A stretch of 53,473 bases of DNA from Aurantimonas coralicida (GTDB lineage: Bacteria; Pseudomonadota; Alphaproteobacteria; Rhizobiales; Rhizobiaceae), in the NCBI GenBank assembly GCA_011050685.1, contig DRFF01000018.1:1-53473 (forward strand), given 5' to 3'. A program made the position numbers and the translations under genes. Under the pieces are notes generated by a model. The model saw nothing but the letters and a program-made list of their open reading frames with translations. It made no database searches and was not told the DNA's origin. This document shows, one piece after another, positions 27,113 to 36,030 of the stretch. How positions within the stretch are numbered: position 1 is the stretch's first letter; every line of letters starts with the position of its first letter.

Positions 27113-27218
27113 GATGTCCTCCCTCTCAGGCTCGCACCTGCCTCCCAGCATGTGCGCCCAACTTGTTATCGTTGAGGGTCGGTCGAAGCCTTGCGACCGC
27201 GCATGCGACCCAAGCCAT

Positions 27219-27232
27219 TGCACACGTGTGCA
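27219..27232. promoter_or_regulatory. Perfect 14-bp palindrome, candidate LacI-type operator
   Basis: TGCACACGTGTGCA lies in the 239-bp gap between the divergent sugar operons. LacI-family operators are usually even palindromes with a central CG, as here. A second inverted repeat follows it, CAGCGAT (27231-27237) and ATCGCTG (27246-27252) with an 8-base spacer. The LacI-type regulator of the minus arm is the obvious candidate to bind and control both directions. Confidence 0.6.
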
Positions 27233-27351
27233 GCGATGATACGCTATCGCTGGGTCAGGATCGGGTCAACGGCCAGGTCATCGGTTGCCCCGATGGCACT
27301 TGGTGGAGACAGGGCCGGACCGAACAAAGACGGTGTGGGGAAGAACAAGGA

Positions 27352-28284
27352 ATGGGGACGGAACAGGCATTTCTCGTCGCCGACGATGCGCGCTTTGCGT
27401 CGTTCTTTCCGGCGGGGGCGAGGCTGGAGCGGATCGCGGAGGGCTTCATCTGGGCCGAAGGCCCGGTGTGGTTCGACGAGATCGCGGAGCTGCGGTTCTC
27501 GGACATTCCCAACAACCGGATGATGGCGTGGTCCGAGCAGGCCGGGCTGCGGGTCTTCCGCCAGCCGGCGCAGTGGACCAACGGCCACACCCGCGATCGC
27601 ACCGGGGCGATGATTTCCTGCGAACATGGCGGGCGTTGCATCAGCCGCACGACGATGGATGGCGGCTACGAGGTGCTGGCCACCCATTGGCGGGGCAAAC
27701 GCCTGAACTCGCCCAACGACGTCGTGGTCAAATCCGACGGCTCGATCTGGTTCACCGATCCGCCCTACGGCATCGTCTCCGACCATGAGGGCATCCGCGC
27801 CGAGAGCGAGATCGGCGGCAACCATGTCTACCGGATCGACCCGGCGAGCGGCGCGGTCGAGCGTGTCGCCGACGATTTCGACCGGCCCAACGGCCTTGCC
27901 TTCTCGCCCGACGAGACGACGCTTTATATCGCCGATTCCGGACGGGCGAGGGGGCACGGCTTCGGTTCCGACGACAGCCGCCCGCATCATGTGCGCGCGC
28001 TGGAGGTCGTCGACGGATGCCGGCTTGGCGCGAGCCGCGTCGTCGCCAACATCGACCGTGTGCCCGACGGGCTGCGCGTCGACACAGAGGGGCTGTTGTG
28101 GGTCTCGGCCGCCGACGGAATCCATTGCCTGACGCCGTCCGGCGCGCGGCTCGGCCGGCTTCTGGTGCCGGAGGTCGTCGCCAATCTGACCTTCGGCGGT
28201 CCGGGTCGCTCGCGGCTGTTCATTTGCGCGACCAGTGCGATTTATGCAGTGGACACGACCCGATGTGGCGCGCAAATCTCATGA
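27352..28284 (+). CDS. SMP-30/gluconolactonase family lactonase
   Basis: A 310-residue SMP-30/gluconolactonase/LRE-type beta-propeller. Metal ligands are visible: Glu in FIWAEGPVWF, Asn in RLNSPNDVVVKSDGSIWFTDPPYG, Asn in NGLAFSPDE and Asp in VPDGLRVDTEGLLWVS. These enzymes open sugar lactones to aldonates. The frame is open 63 codons upstream through the promoter; ATG 27352 is the natural start. It is the first gene of the plus arm of the sugar locus. A second, unrelated lactonase (28839-29723) follows, so the locus encodes two lactone-opening folds. Confidence 0.92.
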   Translation: MGTEQAFLVADDARFASFFPAGARLERIAEGFIWAEGPVWFDEIAELRFSDIPNNRMMAWSEQAGLRVFRQPAQWTNGHTRDRTGAMISCEHGGRCISRTTMDGGYEVLATHWRGKRLNSPNDVVVKSDGSIWFTDPPYGIVSDHEGIRAESEIGGNHVYRIDPASGAVERVADDFDRPNGLAFSPDETTLYIADSGRARGHGFGSDDSRPHHVRALEVVDGCRLGASRVVANIDRVPDGLRVDTEGLLWVSAADGIHCLTPSGARLGRLLVPEVVANLTFGGPGRSRLFICATSAIYAVDTTRCGAQIS

Positions 28285-28378
28285 GGCTGGGAGAACATGA
28301 ACAGCGATGAAGGGGACTTGACGGGACGACGGAGTTCAAACCGCCAAGGGAAGAGGCCATCGGAGGGGGAATGAAATC

Positions 28379-28828
28379 ATGCTGAAGGGGATCGACCCGC
28401 TCTTGAATCCGGAGCTTCTCCAGGTCCTCGCGGCGATGGGGCACGGCGACGAGATCGTTCTGGTGGACGCCAATTTCCCGGCGGAATCGGTGGCGCGCGA
28501 AACCGTTCACGGGCTAGCGATCCGCGTCGACTGCGCCCTGCCGCGAGCGGTCGAGGCGGTGGTGACTCTGTTGCCGATCGATAATTTCGAGCCGGGGGCC
28601 GTGCGCTGTATGGAGGTGGTCGGCGATCCTCAGGCGGTGCCCGAGGTGATCGCGGAGGCCGCCGTGTTTTTCGCGGCCGAGGGCGCCGACATCACCGGCG
28701 TCCCGCGCTTCGACTTTTATGACGAGGCCAAGCGGGCCTATGCCATCGTCCAGACCGCCGAGCGGCGGCTCTATGGCAACTTCATCATCCGCAAGGGTGT
28801 GATATCGCCGCCCGACAAGACGGCTTGA
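28379..28828 (+). CDS. fucU: RbsD/FucU family mutarotase
   Basis: A 149-residue RbsD/FucU protein, an L-fucose mutarotase by family, interconverting sugar anomers before dehydrogenation or phosphorylation. The catalytic His is in AAMGHGDEIVLVDANFPAES, and the C-terminal RRLYGNFIIRKGVI is typical of FucU and not RbsD. A GGAGG box lies upstream of ATG. It sits 10 bp before the amidohydrolase lactonase gene. Presence of FucU is the best single clue that the sugar handled here is L-fucose or a close analogue. Confidence 0.93.
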   Translation: MLKGIDPLLNPELLQVLAAMGHGDEIVLVDANFPAESVARETVHGLAIRVDCALPRAVEAVVTLLPIDNFEPGAVRCMEVVGDPQAVPEVIAEAAVFFAAEGADITGVPRFDFYDEAKRAYAIVQTAERRLYGNFIIRKGVISPPDKTA

Positions 28829-28838
28829 GGATGTCGGC

Positions 28839-29723
28839 ATGAGCGCCCGCATCGACGCCCATTGCCATTTCTGGCGCCTGTCGCGCGGCGACTATGGCTG
28901 GCTGCAGTCGGGCGATCCGGCTCTCGCTTCGATCCGCCGCGACTTCGCGCCCGCTGATCTGCGCCCGCTATCAACGGCGGCGGGGATCGAACGCGTCGTC
29001 CTGGTGCAGGCCGCGCCGAGCGACGCCGAGACCGATTTCATGTTGGCGCTCGCCACAGACAACGCCGAGATCGCGGGCGTGGTCGGCTGGGCCGATCTCG
29101 CTTCGCCCGAGGCCGCCAAGCGGCTCGAAACGCTGGCGCAAAACCCGACGCTGAAATCCATCCGGCCGATGCTTCAGGACATCGCCGATCCGGGCTGGTT
29201 GCTGACGGCGCCCGATACCGGGGCTCTGGATGCGCTCGACCGGCTCGACCTTCGCTTCGACGCTCTGGTGCTGCCGGTGCATCTCGACCGGCTTCTGCGG
29301 TTCGCCGAACGCCGCCCCGGATTGCCGATCATCATCGATCATGCGGCCAAGCCGGCCCTTGGCGCGGTCGCGGACGACCCAAGGCATGCGCTTTGGGAGG
29401 AGGGGATGGCGCGGTTGGCGCGCGAGACGGATGCGGTCTGCAAGCTGTCGGGCCTGCTCACTGAAATGCGCCCCGATCAGCGGGAAAGCGAAGCGGTCGC
29501 GCTCGCCGTGCTGCGGCCAGTGGTCGAGAAGCTGATCGGCTGGTTCGGCCCCCAGCGCCTGATTTGGGGCTCGGACTGGCCGGTGCTGACATTGGCCGCG
29601 CCGCACGAAGAATGGATCCGTATCACCGACGCGCTGCTCGAGCCGCTTCCGCCCACCGAGCGGGCCGCCATCCTCGGCGACAACGCCGTGACCTTCTACG
29701 GACTTAGCGAGGTCACGGCATGA
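28839..29723 (+). CDS. Amidohydrolase family lactonase (L-fuconolactonase type)
   Basis: A 294-residue metal-dependent TIM-barrel hydrolase of the amidohydrolase 2 group, related to L-fuconolactonase, L-rhamnono-lactonase and 2-pyrone-4,6-dicarboxylate lactonase. The first metal motif is IDAHCHFW at residues 5-12; a His in [10 protein letters not shown], His in IIDHAAKP, and Asp in [11 protein letters not shown] complete the site. It would hydrolyse the lactone made by the aldo/keto reductase of the other arm. The stop overlaps the next gene's start (ATGA), so it is coupled to the transporter genes. Confidence 0.92.
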   Translation: MSARIDAHCHFWRLSRGDYGWLQSGDPALASIRRDFAPADLRPLSTAAGIERVVLVQAAPSDAETDFMLALATDNAEIAGVVGWADLASPEAAKRLETLAQNPTLKSIRPMLQDIADPGWLLTAPDTGALDALDRLDLRFDALVLPVHLDRLLRFAERRPGLPIIIDHAAKPALGAVADDPRHALWEEGMARLARETDAVCKLSGLLTEMRPDQRESEAVALAVLRPVVEKLIGWFGPQRLIWGSDWPVLTLAAPHEEWIRITDALLEPLPPTERAAILGDNAVTFYGLSEVTA

Positions 29724-31246
29724 CCGCGCTTGTCCAAATGACCGGAATCGAAAAGCGCTTCCCCGGCGTGCATGCCCTGAAGGATGTGCATCTCGAAATT
29801 CTGCCGGGCGAGGTTCACGCCGTGATGGGCGAGAATGGCGCCGGCAAGTCGACGCTGATGAAGATCCTCTCCGGGATCTACCCGAGGGACGGCGGCGAGA
29901 TCGAGGTCGAGGGCAATGCGGTCGAGATCGACGGTCCGCGCGCGGCGCAGGACCTCGGCATCGGCATCATCCATCAGGAACTGAGCCTGATGAACGATCT
30001 GACGATCGCCCAGAACATCTTCATCGGGCGCGAGCCGCGCCGCCGCTTTGGCCGGCTCGACGAGGCGGCGCTGAACAGGCAGGCCGCCGACATCTTCGCC
30101 GGGATGAACCTCAAGCTCGATCCGCGCACCAAGGTCGAGCGTCTCACCATCGCCAAGCAGCAGATGGTCGAAATCGCCAAGGCACTGTCGTTTCGCTCGC
30201 GCATCCTCATCATGGACGAGCCGACGGCGGCGCTCAACGACGCCGAGATCGAGGAGCTGTTCATCATCATCCGGCGGTTGAAGGCCGAGGGTGTCGGCAT
30301 CGTCTACATCTCGCACAAGATGGACGAGTTGAAGCGGATCGCCGACCGGGTGACGGTGATGCGCGACGGCGAGACGGTCGGAACCGTGTCTGCGGCCGAC
30401 ACGCCGGTCAGCCGTATCATCGCGATGATGGTCGGCCGCGCCCTCAGCGACGAGGCGGCGGCACAGCCGGATTTGTCCGCCGCCGGAACCGCGCTGGAAG
30501 TTCGCGGGCTTAGCCGCGGCCGGGAGATTCGCGACGTCAGCTTTGCCGTAAAGAAGGGTGAAATCCTCGGCTTCGCTGGATTGATGGGCGCGGGGCGCAC
30601 CGAGGTGGCGCGGGCGATCTTCGGCGCCGATCCGCGCGATTCCGGCGACATTCTGGTGCATGGAAAGCCTTGCTCCATTCGCAGTCCGGCCGACGCCGTC
30701 AAGGCGGGAATCGGCTACCTCTCCGAGGATCGCAAGCATTTCGGACTGGCGGTATCCATGGACGTGCGCGCCAATATCGCCATGGCGAGTCTCGATCGTT
30801 TCACCAGCCGCGCCGGCCTGCTCGACGAGAACGGCATGGGGGAGGCCGCGCGCCGCTATATCGACCGGCTCGGCATCCGCACCCCGTCCGATCGGCAGGA
30901 GGTGCGGCTTCTGTCCGGCGGCAACCAGCAGAAGGTCGTCATCGCCAAATGGCTGCTGCGCGATTGCGATATCCTGATTTTCGACGAACCGACACGCGGC
31001 ATCGATGTCGGCGCCAAGAGCGAGATCTACAAGCTCCTGAACAGCCTTGCCGAACAAGGGCGCGCGATCATCGTGATCTCGTCCGAATTGCCGGAAATTC
31101 TGCGACTCAGCCACCGGATCGCGGTGATGTGCGAGGGCCGGCTGACCGGCATTCTGCCCGGCGGTTCCGGCACCAGCCAGGAGGACATCATGCGCCTCGC
31201 GACGATGCGCGAAAGCGCGATGGAACCAGTGGGAGAACACGCATGA
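29720..31246 (+). CDS. Sugar ABC transporter ATP-binding protein (double domain, RbsA type)
   Basis: A 508-residue CUT2 ATPase with two nucleotide-binding domains. The first has Walker [12 protein letters not shown], signature-like [15 protein letters not shown] and Walker [12 protein letters not shown]. The second has a degenerate Walker A ([18 protein letters not shown], where Gly-Lys-Ser/Thr is replaced), signature [14 protein letters not shown] and Walker [17 protein letters not shown]. This asymmetry is normal for RbsA/MglA/XylG. Start and stop both overlap neighbours as ATGA, giving a tight lactonase-ATPase-permease unit. Confidence 0.96.
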   Translation: MTALVQMTGIEKRFPGVHALKDVHLEILPGEVHAVMGENGAGKSTLMKILSGIYPRDGGEIEVEGNAVEIDGPRAAQDLGIGIIHQELSLMNDLTIAQNIFIGREPRRRFGRLDEAALNRQAADIFAGMNLKLDPRTKVERLTIAKQQMVEIAKALSFRSRILIMDEPTAALNDAEIEELFIIIRRLKAEGVGIVYISHKMDELKRIADRVTVMRDGETVGTVSAADTPVSRIIAMMVGRALSDEAAAQPDLSAAGTALEVRGLSRGREIRDVSFAVKKGEILGFAGLMGAGRTEVARAIFGADPRDSGDILVHGKPCSIRSPADAVKAGIGYLSEDRKHFGLAVSMDVRANIAMASLDRFTSRAGLLDENGMGEAARRYIDRLGIRTPSDRQEVRLLSGGNQQKVVIAKWLLRDCDILIFDEPTRGIDVGAKSEIYKLLNSLAEQGRAIIVISSELPEILRLSHRIAVMCEGRLTGILPGGSGTSQEDIMRLATMRESAMEPVGEHA

Positions 31247-32244
31247 CCACGGTCGACGCCGCGCGGCCTGGCTTTGCCGCCCGCCTTCTGAATACCGGCG
31301 CGCATCAAAAGCTGCTGGCCTTCGCCAGTCTGGTTCTGCTCCTCATCGGCTTTTCGCTCGCCTCGCCGAATTTCATGCAGATGACCAACATCATCGCCAT
31401 CCTGCAGGCGACCTCGGTCAACGGCGTGCTGGCGGTCGGTGTCACGCTGGTGATCATCACGGGCGGCATCGACCTTTCGGTCGGAACGCTGATGACGTTT
31501 TGCGCAGTCATCGCCGGCGTGGTGCTGACCTATTGGGGGCTGCCGCTGCCGCTGGGCATCATCGCCGCGATCGGCGCCGGCGCGCTGAGCGGACTCCTCT
31601 CCGGCACCTTTGTCGCCAAGATGAAGATTCCCCCGTTCATCGCCACGCTCGGCATGATGCTGATGTTGAAGGGGCTTTCCCTGGTGATCTCCGGGACCCG
31701 GCCGATCTATTTCAACGACACGCCGGGCTTCACCGAAATCTCCCGCGGTTCGCTGATTGGTGACCTTGTTCCCGCTCTTCCGATCCCGAACGGCGTGCTG
31801 ATCCTGTTCCTGACCGCCTTCTCCGTCAGCTACATTCTGGAGCGTACGGTTCTTGGACGCTACACCTTCGCGCTCGGCTCGAACGAGGAGTCGGTCCGAC
31901 TGTCGGGCGTCAACACGGATGCCTGGAAGATGGCGATCTATGCCCTGTCCGGCGCCATCTGCGGCATCGCCGGGCTGCTCATCGCTTCGCGTCTCAACTC
32001 GGCCCAGCCGGCGCTCGGCCTCGGCTACGAACTGGAGGCGATCGCCGCCGTCGTGATCGGCGGCACGTCGCTGTCGGGTGGGCGCGGCACCATCCTCGGC
32101 ACGCTGATCGGCGCGCTGATCATGGCCGTCCTCACCAACGGCCTGCGCATCCTGTCGGTGGCGCAGGAATGGCAGACAGTAGTTACTGGCGCGATCATCA
32201 TCCTGGCGGTCTATGCCGACATGATGCGTCGCCGCCGGATATAG
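31243..32244 (+). CDS. Sugar ABC transporter permease (CUT2)
   Basis: A 333-residue RbsC-type permease with about 8-10 membrane segments. Characteristic stretches are [22 protein letters not shown] (around residue 68) and [28 protein letters not shown] near the C-terminus. ATG 31243 overlaps the ATPase stop; the longer open frame upstream is a shadow of the ATPase gene. It is the paralogue of the minus-strand permease at 25064-26095. Confidence 0.95.
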   Translation: MTTVDAARPGFAARLLNTGAHQKLLAFASLVLLLIGFSLASPNFMQMTNIIAILQATSVNGVLAVGVTLVIITGGIDLSVGTLMTFCAVIAGVVLTYWGLPLPLGIIAAIGAGALSGLLSGTFVAKMKIPPFIATLGMMLMLKGLSLVISGTRPIYFNDTPGFTEISRGSLIGDLVPALPIPNGVLILFLTAFSVSYILERTVLGRYTFALGSNEESVRLSGVNTDAWKMAIYALSGAICGIAGLLIASRLNSAQPALGLGYELEAIAAVVIGGTSLSGGRGTILGTLIGALIMAVLTNGLRILSVAQEWQTVVTGAIIILAVYADMMRRRRI

Positions 32245-32324
32245 CGAAGGCGACAACAACCAAGAGGGCGAACCGCGCCCCGACGACATCACCCAGCAAG
32301 CAAACGCAACCCGGAGGAAAAATC

Positions 32325-33272
32325 ATGTTCACCAGACGAGTCATTCTCGGCGCGATCAGCGCCGCAGCCCTCTTGGCCGCAGGCGGAGCAGCCACGGCGC
32401 AGGAAAAGATGTATGTGCCGCTGATCTCGAAGGGCTTCCAGCATCAGTTCTGGCAGGCGGTCAAGGCGGGCGCCGACAAGGCGGCCGAAGAGCTTGGCGT
32501 CGAGGTCAGCTTCGAGGGTCCGGACAACGAAACCATGGTCGACCGCCAGATCGACATGCTGTCGGCCGCGCTGGCGAAGAAGCCGGACGCGATCGGCTTC
32601 GCGGCGCTCGATAGCCAAGCGGCAATTCCGCTTCTGCAACAGGCGAAGGATGCTGGCATCCCGGTTATCGCCTTCGACTCCGGCGTCGACAGCGATATTC
32701 CGATGGCGACCGCTTCGACCGACAACGTCGCCGCCGCGGCGCTCGCGGCCGACAAGATGGCGGAATTGATCGGTGACAAGGGCAAGGTCGCGGTCGTCGC
32801 GCATGACCAGACCAGCCGCACCGGCATCGACCGCGTCGAGGGCTTCAGCAACCGGATCAAGGAGGCGCATCCCGACATCGAGATCGTCTCGGTGCAATAC
32901 GGTGGCGGCGATCAGCTCGAGTCGACTGAGATTACCAAGTCGATCCTGCAGGCCAATCCCGACCTCGCCGGTATCTTCGGCGCCAATGAGGGATCGGCCA
33001 TCGGGGTTCTCAACGGCAAGCGTGAGATGGGCCGGGACGAGGTCGTGGTGATCGGGTACGATTCCGGCGCGGCCCAGAAAGAGGCCGTGCGCGATGGATC
33101 GATGGCGGGTGCTATTACCCAGAATCCGGTCGGCATCGGCTACGAGACGGTGAAGGCGGCCGTCGCAGCCGCCAAGGGCGAGACCGTCGAGAAGAATATC
33201 GATACCGGCTTCTTCTACTATGACAAGGCGACCATCGACGATCCGGAGATCGCCGCGGTTCTCTACGACTAG
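32325..33272 (+). CDS. Periplasmic sugar-binding protein (CUT2 ABC transporter)
   Basis: A 315-residue substrate-binding protein of the ribose-binding class with a signal peptide at residues 1-26 (cleavage near GAATA/QEK). Runs such as VPLISKGFQHQFWQAVKAGADKAAEELGVEVSFEGP, PVIAFDSGVDSD and GIFGANEGSAIGV match the group that includes binding proteins for ribose, xylitol and 6-deoxy sugars. GGAGGA lies 7 bases before ATG 32325. Last gene of the plus operon, followed by a strong hairpin. It differs clearly from the binding protein at 26159-27112, so the two transporters probably have distinct ligands. Confidence 0.94.
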   Translation: MFTRRVILGAISAAALLAAGGAATAQEKMYVPLISKGFQHQFWQAVKAGADKAAEELGVEVSFEGPDNETMVDRQIDMLSAALAKKPDAIGFAALDSQAAIPLLQQAKDAGIPVIAFDSGVDSDIPMATASTDNVAAAALAADKMAELIGDKGKVAVVAHDQTSRTGIDRVEGFSNRIKEAHPDIEIVSVQYGGGDQLESTEITKSILQANPDLAGIFGANEGSAIGVLNGKREMGRDEVVVIGYDSGAAQKEAVRDGSMAGAITQNPVGIGYETVKAAVAAAKGETVEKNIDTGFFYYDKATIDDPEIAAVLYD

Positions 33273-33285
33273 GTTGGATGCCAGG

Positions 33286-33319
33286 CCGCTCCGCGAGGCC
33301 GTGCGTCCTTGCGGAGCGG
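33286..33319 (+). terminator. Hairpin terminator after the plus-strand sugar operon
   Basis: A 13-bp stem, CCGCTCCGCGAGG (33286-33298) and CCTTGCGGAGCGG (33307-33319) with one G-T pair and an 8-base loop, 14 bp after the binding-protein stop. The stem is very stable although no T-run follows. It lies between convergent genes and could serve both. Confidence 0.7.
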
Positions 33320-33356
33320 TGAAGCATACACCGAACTGGTGGGCTTCCGTCGCGAC

Positions 33357-33833
33357 CTATGTCTCGGCGGCAGCCAGCCGCGCCAGCGTCGCTTCATCCA
33401 TATTGCCACTGCAATAGTGTTGGAGCGCCAGAGCGAACGGACTTCCCTCCGCTTGCGCGGCTTGTGCGAACAGGGTCATGGAGGAACAGAATTTCATATC
33501 GTCCGGTGAGCCGAAGATGGCCTTGAGGGTCCGGTCCGGCACCGCCAGTACCGTCTGCGTGCAAAGGACCAGCCGCAGTCCGAGGACAGGATCGGCCAGA
33601 TAGGCGCGCGCCTCGTCGAGCGAGCCGATGCCGTAGAATTCAGCCAGCGACGAACGCCCTAGGCCGCGCAGTTGCGGGAAGATGAACCACATCCAGTGGC
33701 CGCGCTTTTGTCCCGCGCTCAGCTCGTCGACGACAGTGTCGAAGACTGGCGCCTGAGCCTTTACGAAGCGCGCGAGATCGAAGGGGTCGGTGGCTTCCAC
33801 GGGTTGCTCCCTTGGTTCGGCGTCGAATTCCAT
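33357..33833 (-). CDS. DUF1810 family protein
   Basis: A 158-residue DUF1810 protein, complete for its family (about 140-150 residues). Recognisable runs are DPFDLARFVKAQ, GQKRGHWMWFIFPQLRGLGRSSLAEFYGI and ILGLRL-like VLGLRLVLCTQ; FGSPDDMKFCSSMTLF and DEATLARL complete the C-terminus. DUF1810 members are calpastatin-like by some database names but have no established function. It is unlinked to neighbours, converging with the sugar operon. Confidence 0.88.
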   Translation of the reverse strand: MEFDAEPREQPVEATDPFDLARFVKAQAPVFDTVVDELSAGQKRGHWMWFIFPQLRGLGRSSLAEFYGIGSLDEARAYLADPVLGLRLVLCTQTVLAVPDRTLKAIFGSPDDMKFCSSMTLFAQAAQAEGSPFALALQHYCSGNMDEATLARLAAAET

Positions 33834-34013
33834 CCGGTCGGCGCCTGCAATCTCGCATCAATGAAAGGCGTGGGAAAGAACGCCCATGGGCGCCCTTTTC
33901 ACCGACAAGATCGACGGCGGGCCCGTTTTGCGACATTCTGCCTGGAACTCGTCGCGGTCGTCCTAGCGCGGGGCGCCCGAATGCCGCGAGTGCGACGCGT
34001 AAAGGAGCCGAGC

Positions 34014-35984
34014 ATGCGCTGCTTCACGGTTCTCGGTCCGGCAGGTGCCGGGAAAACCACACTCGTCAATCGGCTCGCCGGGCCCCAAGCTGTGGGCGAG
34101 CGCTTCGAGACCCGTGACGGTCTCGGCATCGTCTCCTTCGCCTTCATGGACGAGCCGTGGTGCGCCATCGACTGCCCGGGCGACATCGAGACCCTGCCGC
34201 AAGCGCGCGCGGCCTTGCTGGCCAGCGATGCGGCGGTGATCGTCGTTTCGCCCGATCCCGAGGCCGCCGTGCTCACGGCGCCGTTCTTCCGGGCAGTGGA
34301 GGCATCGGGCACGCCCTGTCTCGTCTTCGTCAACCGTATCGATGAAACACGGGCCCGACTCCGCGACGTCGTTGCCGGGCTGCAGGACTATTGCGGCCAT
34401 CCGATCGTGCTTCGCCAGATCCCGATCCGCGACGGAGAGCAGGTCGTCGGCGCGGTCGATCTCGTCTCCGAGCGCGCCTGGCGCTATCAGGAGGGAGGAC
34501 CATCCGCTCTGGTCGAGGTTCCCGAGAGTGCCGTGGCGCGTGAGCATGAGGCGCGGGCGGAGCTGCTGGAAAACCTATCCGAGTTCGACGATTGGTTGCT
34601 CGAGGAGATCGTGGAGGACCGCGAACCGGCGACAGGCGCCCTCTATGCGATCTGCTGCCGGGCTCTGGCCGAGAACCGCGCGAACCCGGCGCTGATCGGC
34701 TCCGCGCTGCATGGTGCAGGCGTCGTCCGGCTGATGAAGCTGCTGCGCCATGAGGCTCCTTCCGTCGATGTCCTGCGTCAGCGGCTGGCCGCCGGATCGG
34801 AAGCGGGAGAGGCGGGGCCGATGGCGGTCACGTTTCATGCCCAGTACCGGAAGCATCTCGGCAAGGAGAAAATTCTCCGGGCGCTCGTCGACGGGGTGAG
34901 CGCCGGGTCCTCGCTCGCCGGCGGAAATCTGGGTGCGCTCATGGAGGTGGGCACGGGCAAGCCGGCGTCGTCGCCGCTGCCAGCTGGCGGTATCGCCCTG
35001 GCGCTCAAGTCGGATCATCTTGCCGCTAGCCGGCTGCTCTTCGCTGACCGGAGCGGCGATCCGCCCGCCTGGGCCTGCTCACCGGAACCGATGTTCGTGC
35101 GCAGCCTCGCGCCAGAGAACGATCGCGACCAGGCCAAGCTTTCCCTGGCCCTTACCCGCATCGCCGAGGACGATCCGGGCTTGGTGGTGGGCCAGGAGGG
35201 GGCGACGGGCGCGCTTGTCGTGCATCTCCAGGGGCCGATGCACCTTCGCCGCGTCCTCGGCATGCTGGCGGAGGAGTTCGGCGTGAAGGCCTCGGACCAC
35301 GCGCCCGACGGCGTCTGGCGCGAAACGATCAGCCGACCGGCCAGCATCCACCATCGTCATCGCAAGCAGACCGGAGGCGCAGGGCAGTTCGCCGACGTCA
35401 AATTGACCGTGCGGCCAAACCGGCGGGGTGGTGGCTTCGGCTTCGACGAGACGGTGAAGGGCGGTGCCGTGCCGCGAAACTACATCCCTTCGATCGAGGC
35501 GGGAGCACGGGACGCGCTGGCGTCGGGGCCGCTCGGCTTTCCCGTGGTCGACATCGCTGTGACGCTGACCGACGGGCAATACCATGCGGTGGACAGCTCG
35601 GACTTCGCGTTTCGCGCGGCGGGCCGAGCGGCGGTCGCGGAGGCGCTGGCGGAGGCGGTCCCGATGCTGCTGCAGCCGATCCATGAGGCGGTGATCCACG
35701 CGCCCGCCGTTTATACCGGCGCGCTCGTCGCCATGATCTCGTCGCTGAAGGGGCGCGTGTTGGGCTTCGAACCGAATCCGGACGCACGCGGCTGGGATTT
35801 ATTGCGTGCGCGACTTCCCGCCGTCGCGCTGGAGGAACTGGGGCAGGCGCTCCGATCAGCGACCCAGGGCATTGGATGGTTCGAAAGCGCCTTCGACCAC
35901 TATGAGGAGGTTTACGGTCGTGACGCCGACCGCGTCATCGCGGCGCACGGCAGCGCCCGCGGCGAAAGGGTAGCCGCGAGGTAG
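34014..35984 (+). CDS. Elongation factor G-like protein with degenerate GTPase domain
   Basis: A 656-residue EF-G paralogue (EF-G proper is about 690-700). AAAGGAG precedes ATG 34014; the frame extends far upstream without similarity. The P-loop GPAGAGKTT (residues 8-16) is intact. Switch I is short, with no RGITI motif: only about 37 residues separate the P-loop from G3, against about 65 in EF-G. G3 reads DCPGD (53-57), where DTPGH is expected, so the catalytic His is an Asp. G4 is NRID (107-110) in place of NKxD. Domain IV is well kept (HHRHRKQTGGAGQFADV). Such EF-G-like proteins occur in alphaproteobacteria; their role is unknown and normal translocase activity is unlikely. Confidence 0.88.
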   Translation: MRCFTVLGPAGAGKTTLVNRLAGPQAVGERFETRDGLGIVSFAFMDEPWCAIDCPGDIETLPQARAALLASDAAVIVVSPDPEAAVLTAPFFRAVEASGTPCLVFVNRIDETRARLRDVVAGLQDYCGHPIVLRQIPIRDGEQVVGAVDLVSERAWRYQEGGPSALVEVPESAVAREHEARAELLENLSEFDDWLLEEIVEDREPATGALYAICCRALAENRANPALIGSALHGAGVVRLMKLLRHEAPSVDVLRQRLAAGSEAGEAGPMAVTFHAQYRKHLGKEKILRALVDGVSAGSSLAGGNLGALMEVGTGKPASSPLPAGGIALALKSDHLAASRLLFADRSGDPPAWACSPEPMFVRSLAPENDRDQAKLSLALTRIAEDDPGLVVGQEGATGALVVHLQGPMHLRRVLGMLAEEFGVKASDHAPDGVWRETISRPASIHHRHRKQTGGAGQFADVKLTVRPNRRGGGFGFDETVKGGAVPRNYIPSIEAGARDALASGPLGFPVVDIAVTLTDGQYHAVDSSDFAFRAAGRAAVAEALAEAVPMLLQPIHEAVIHAPAVYTGALVAMISSLKGRVLGFEPNPDARGWDLLRARLPAVALEELGQALRSATQGIGWFESAFDHYEEVYGRDADRVIAAHGSARGERVAAR

Positions 35985-36030
35985 CCGCCGTCGAATTGTC
36001 GGTCCAAGCCGGTCGGGCCGAACCCATGCG

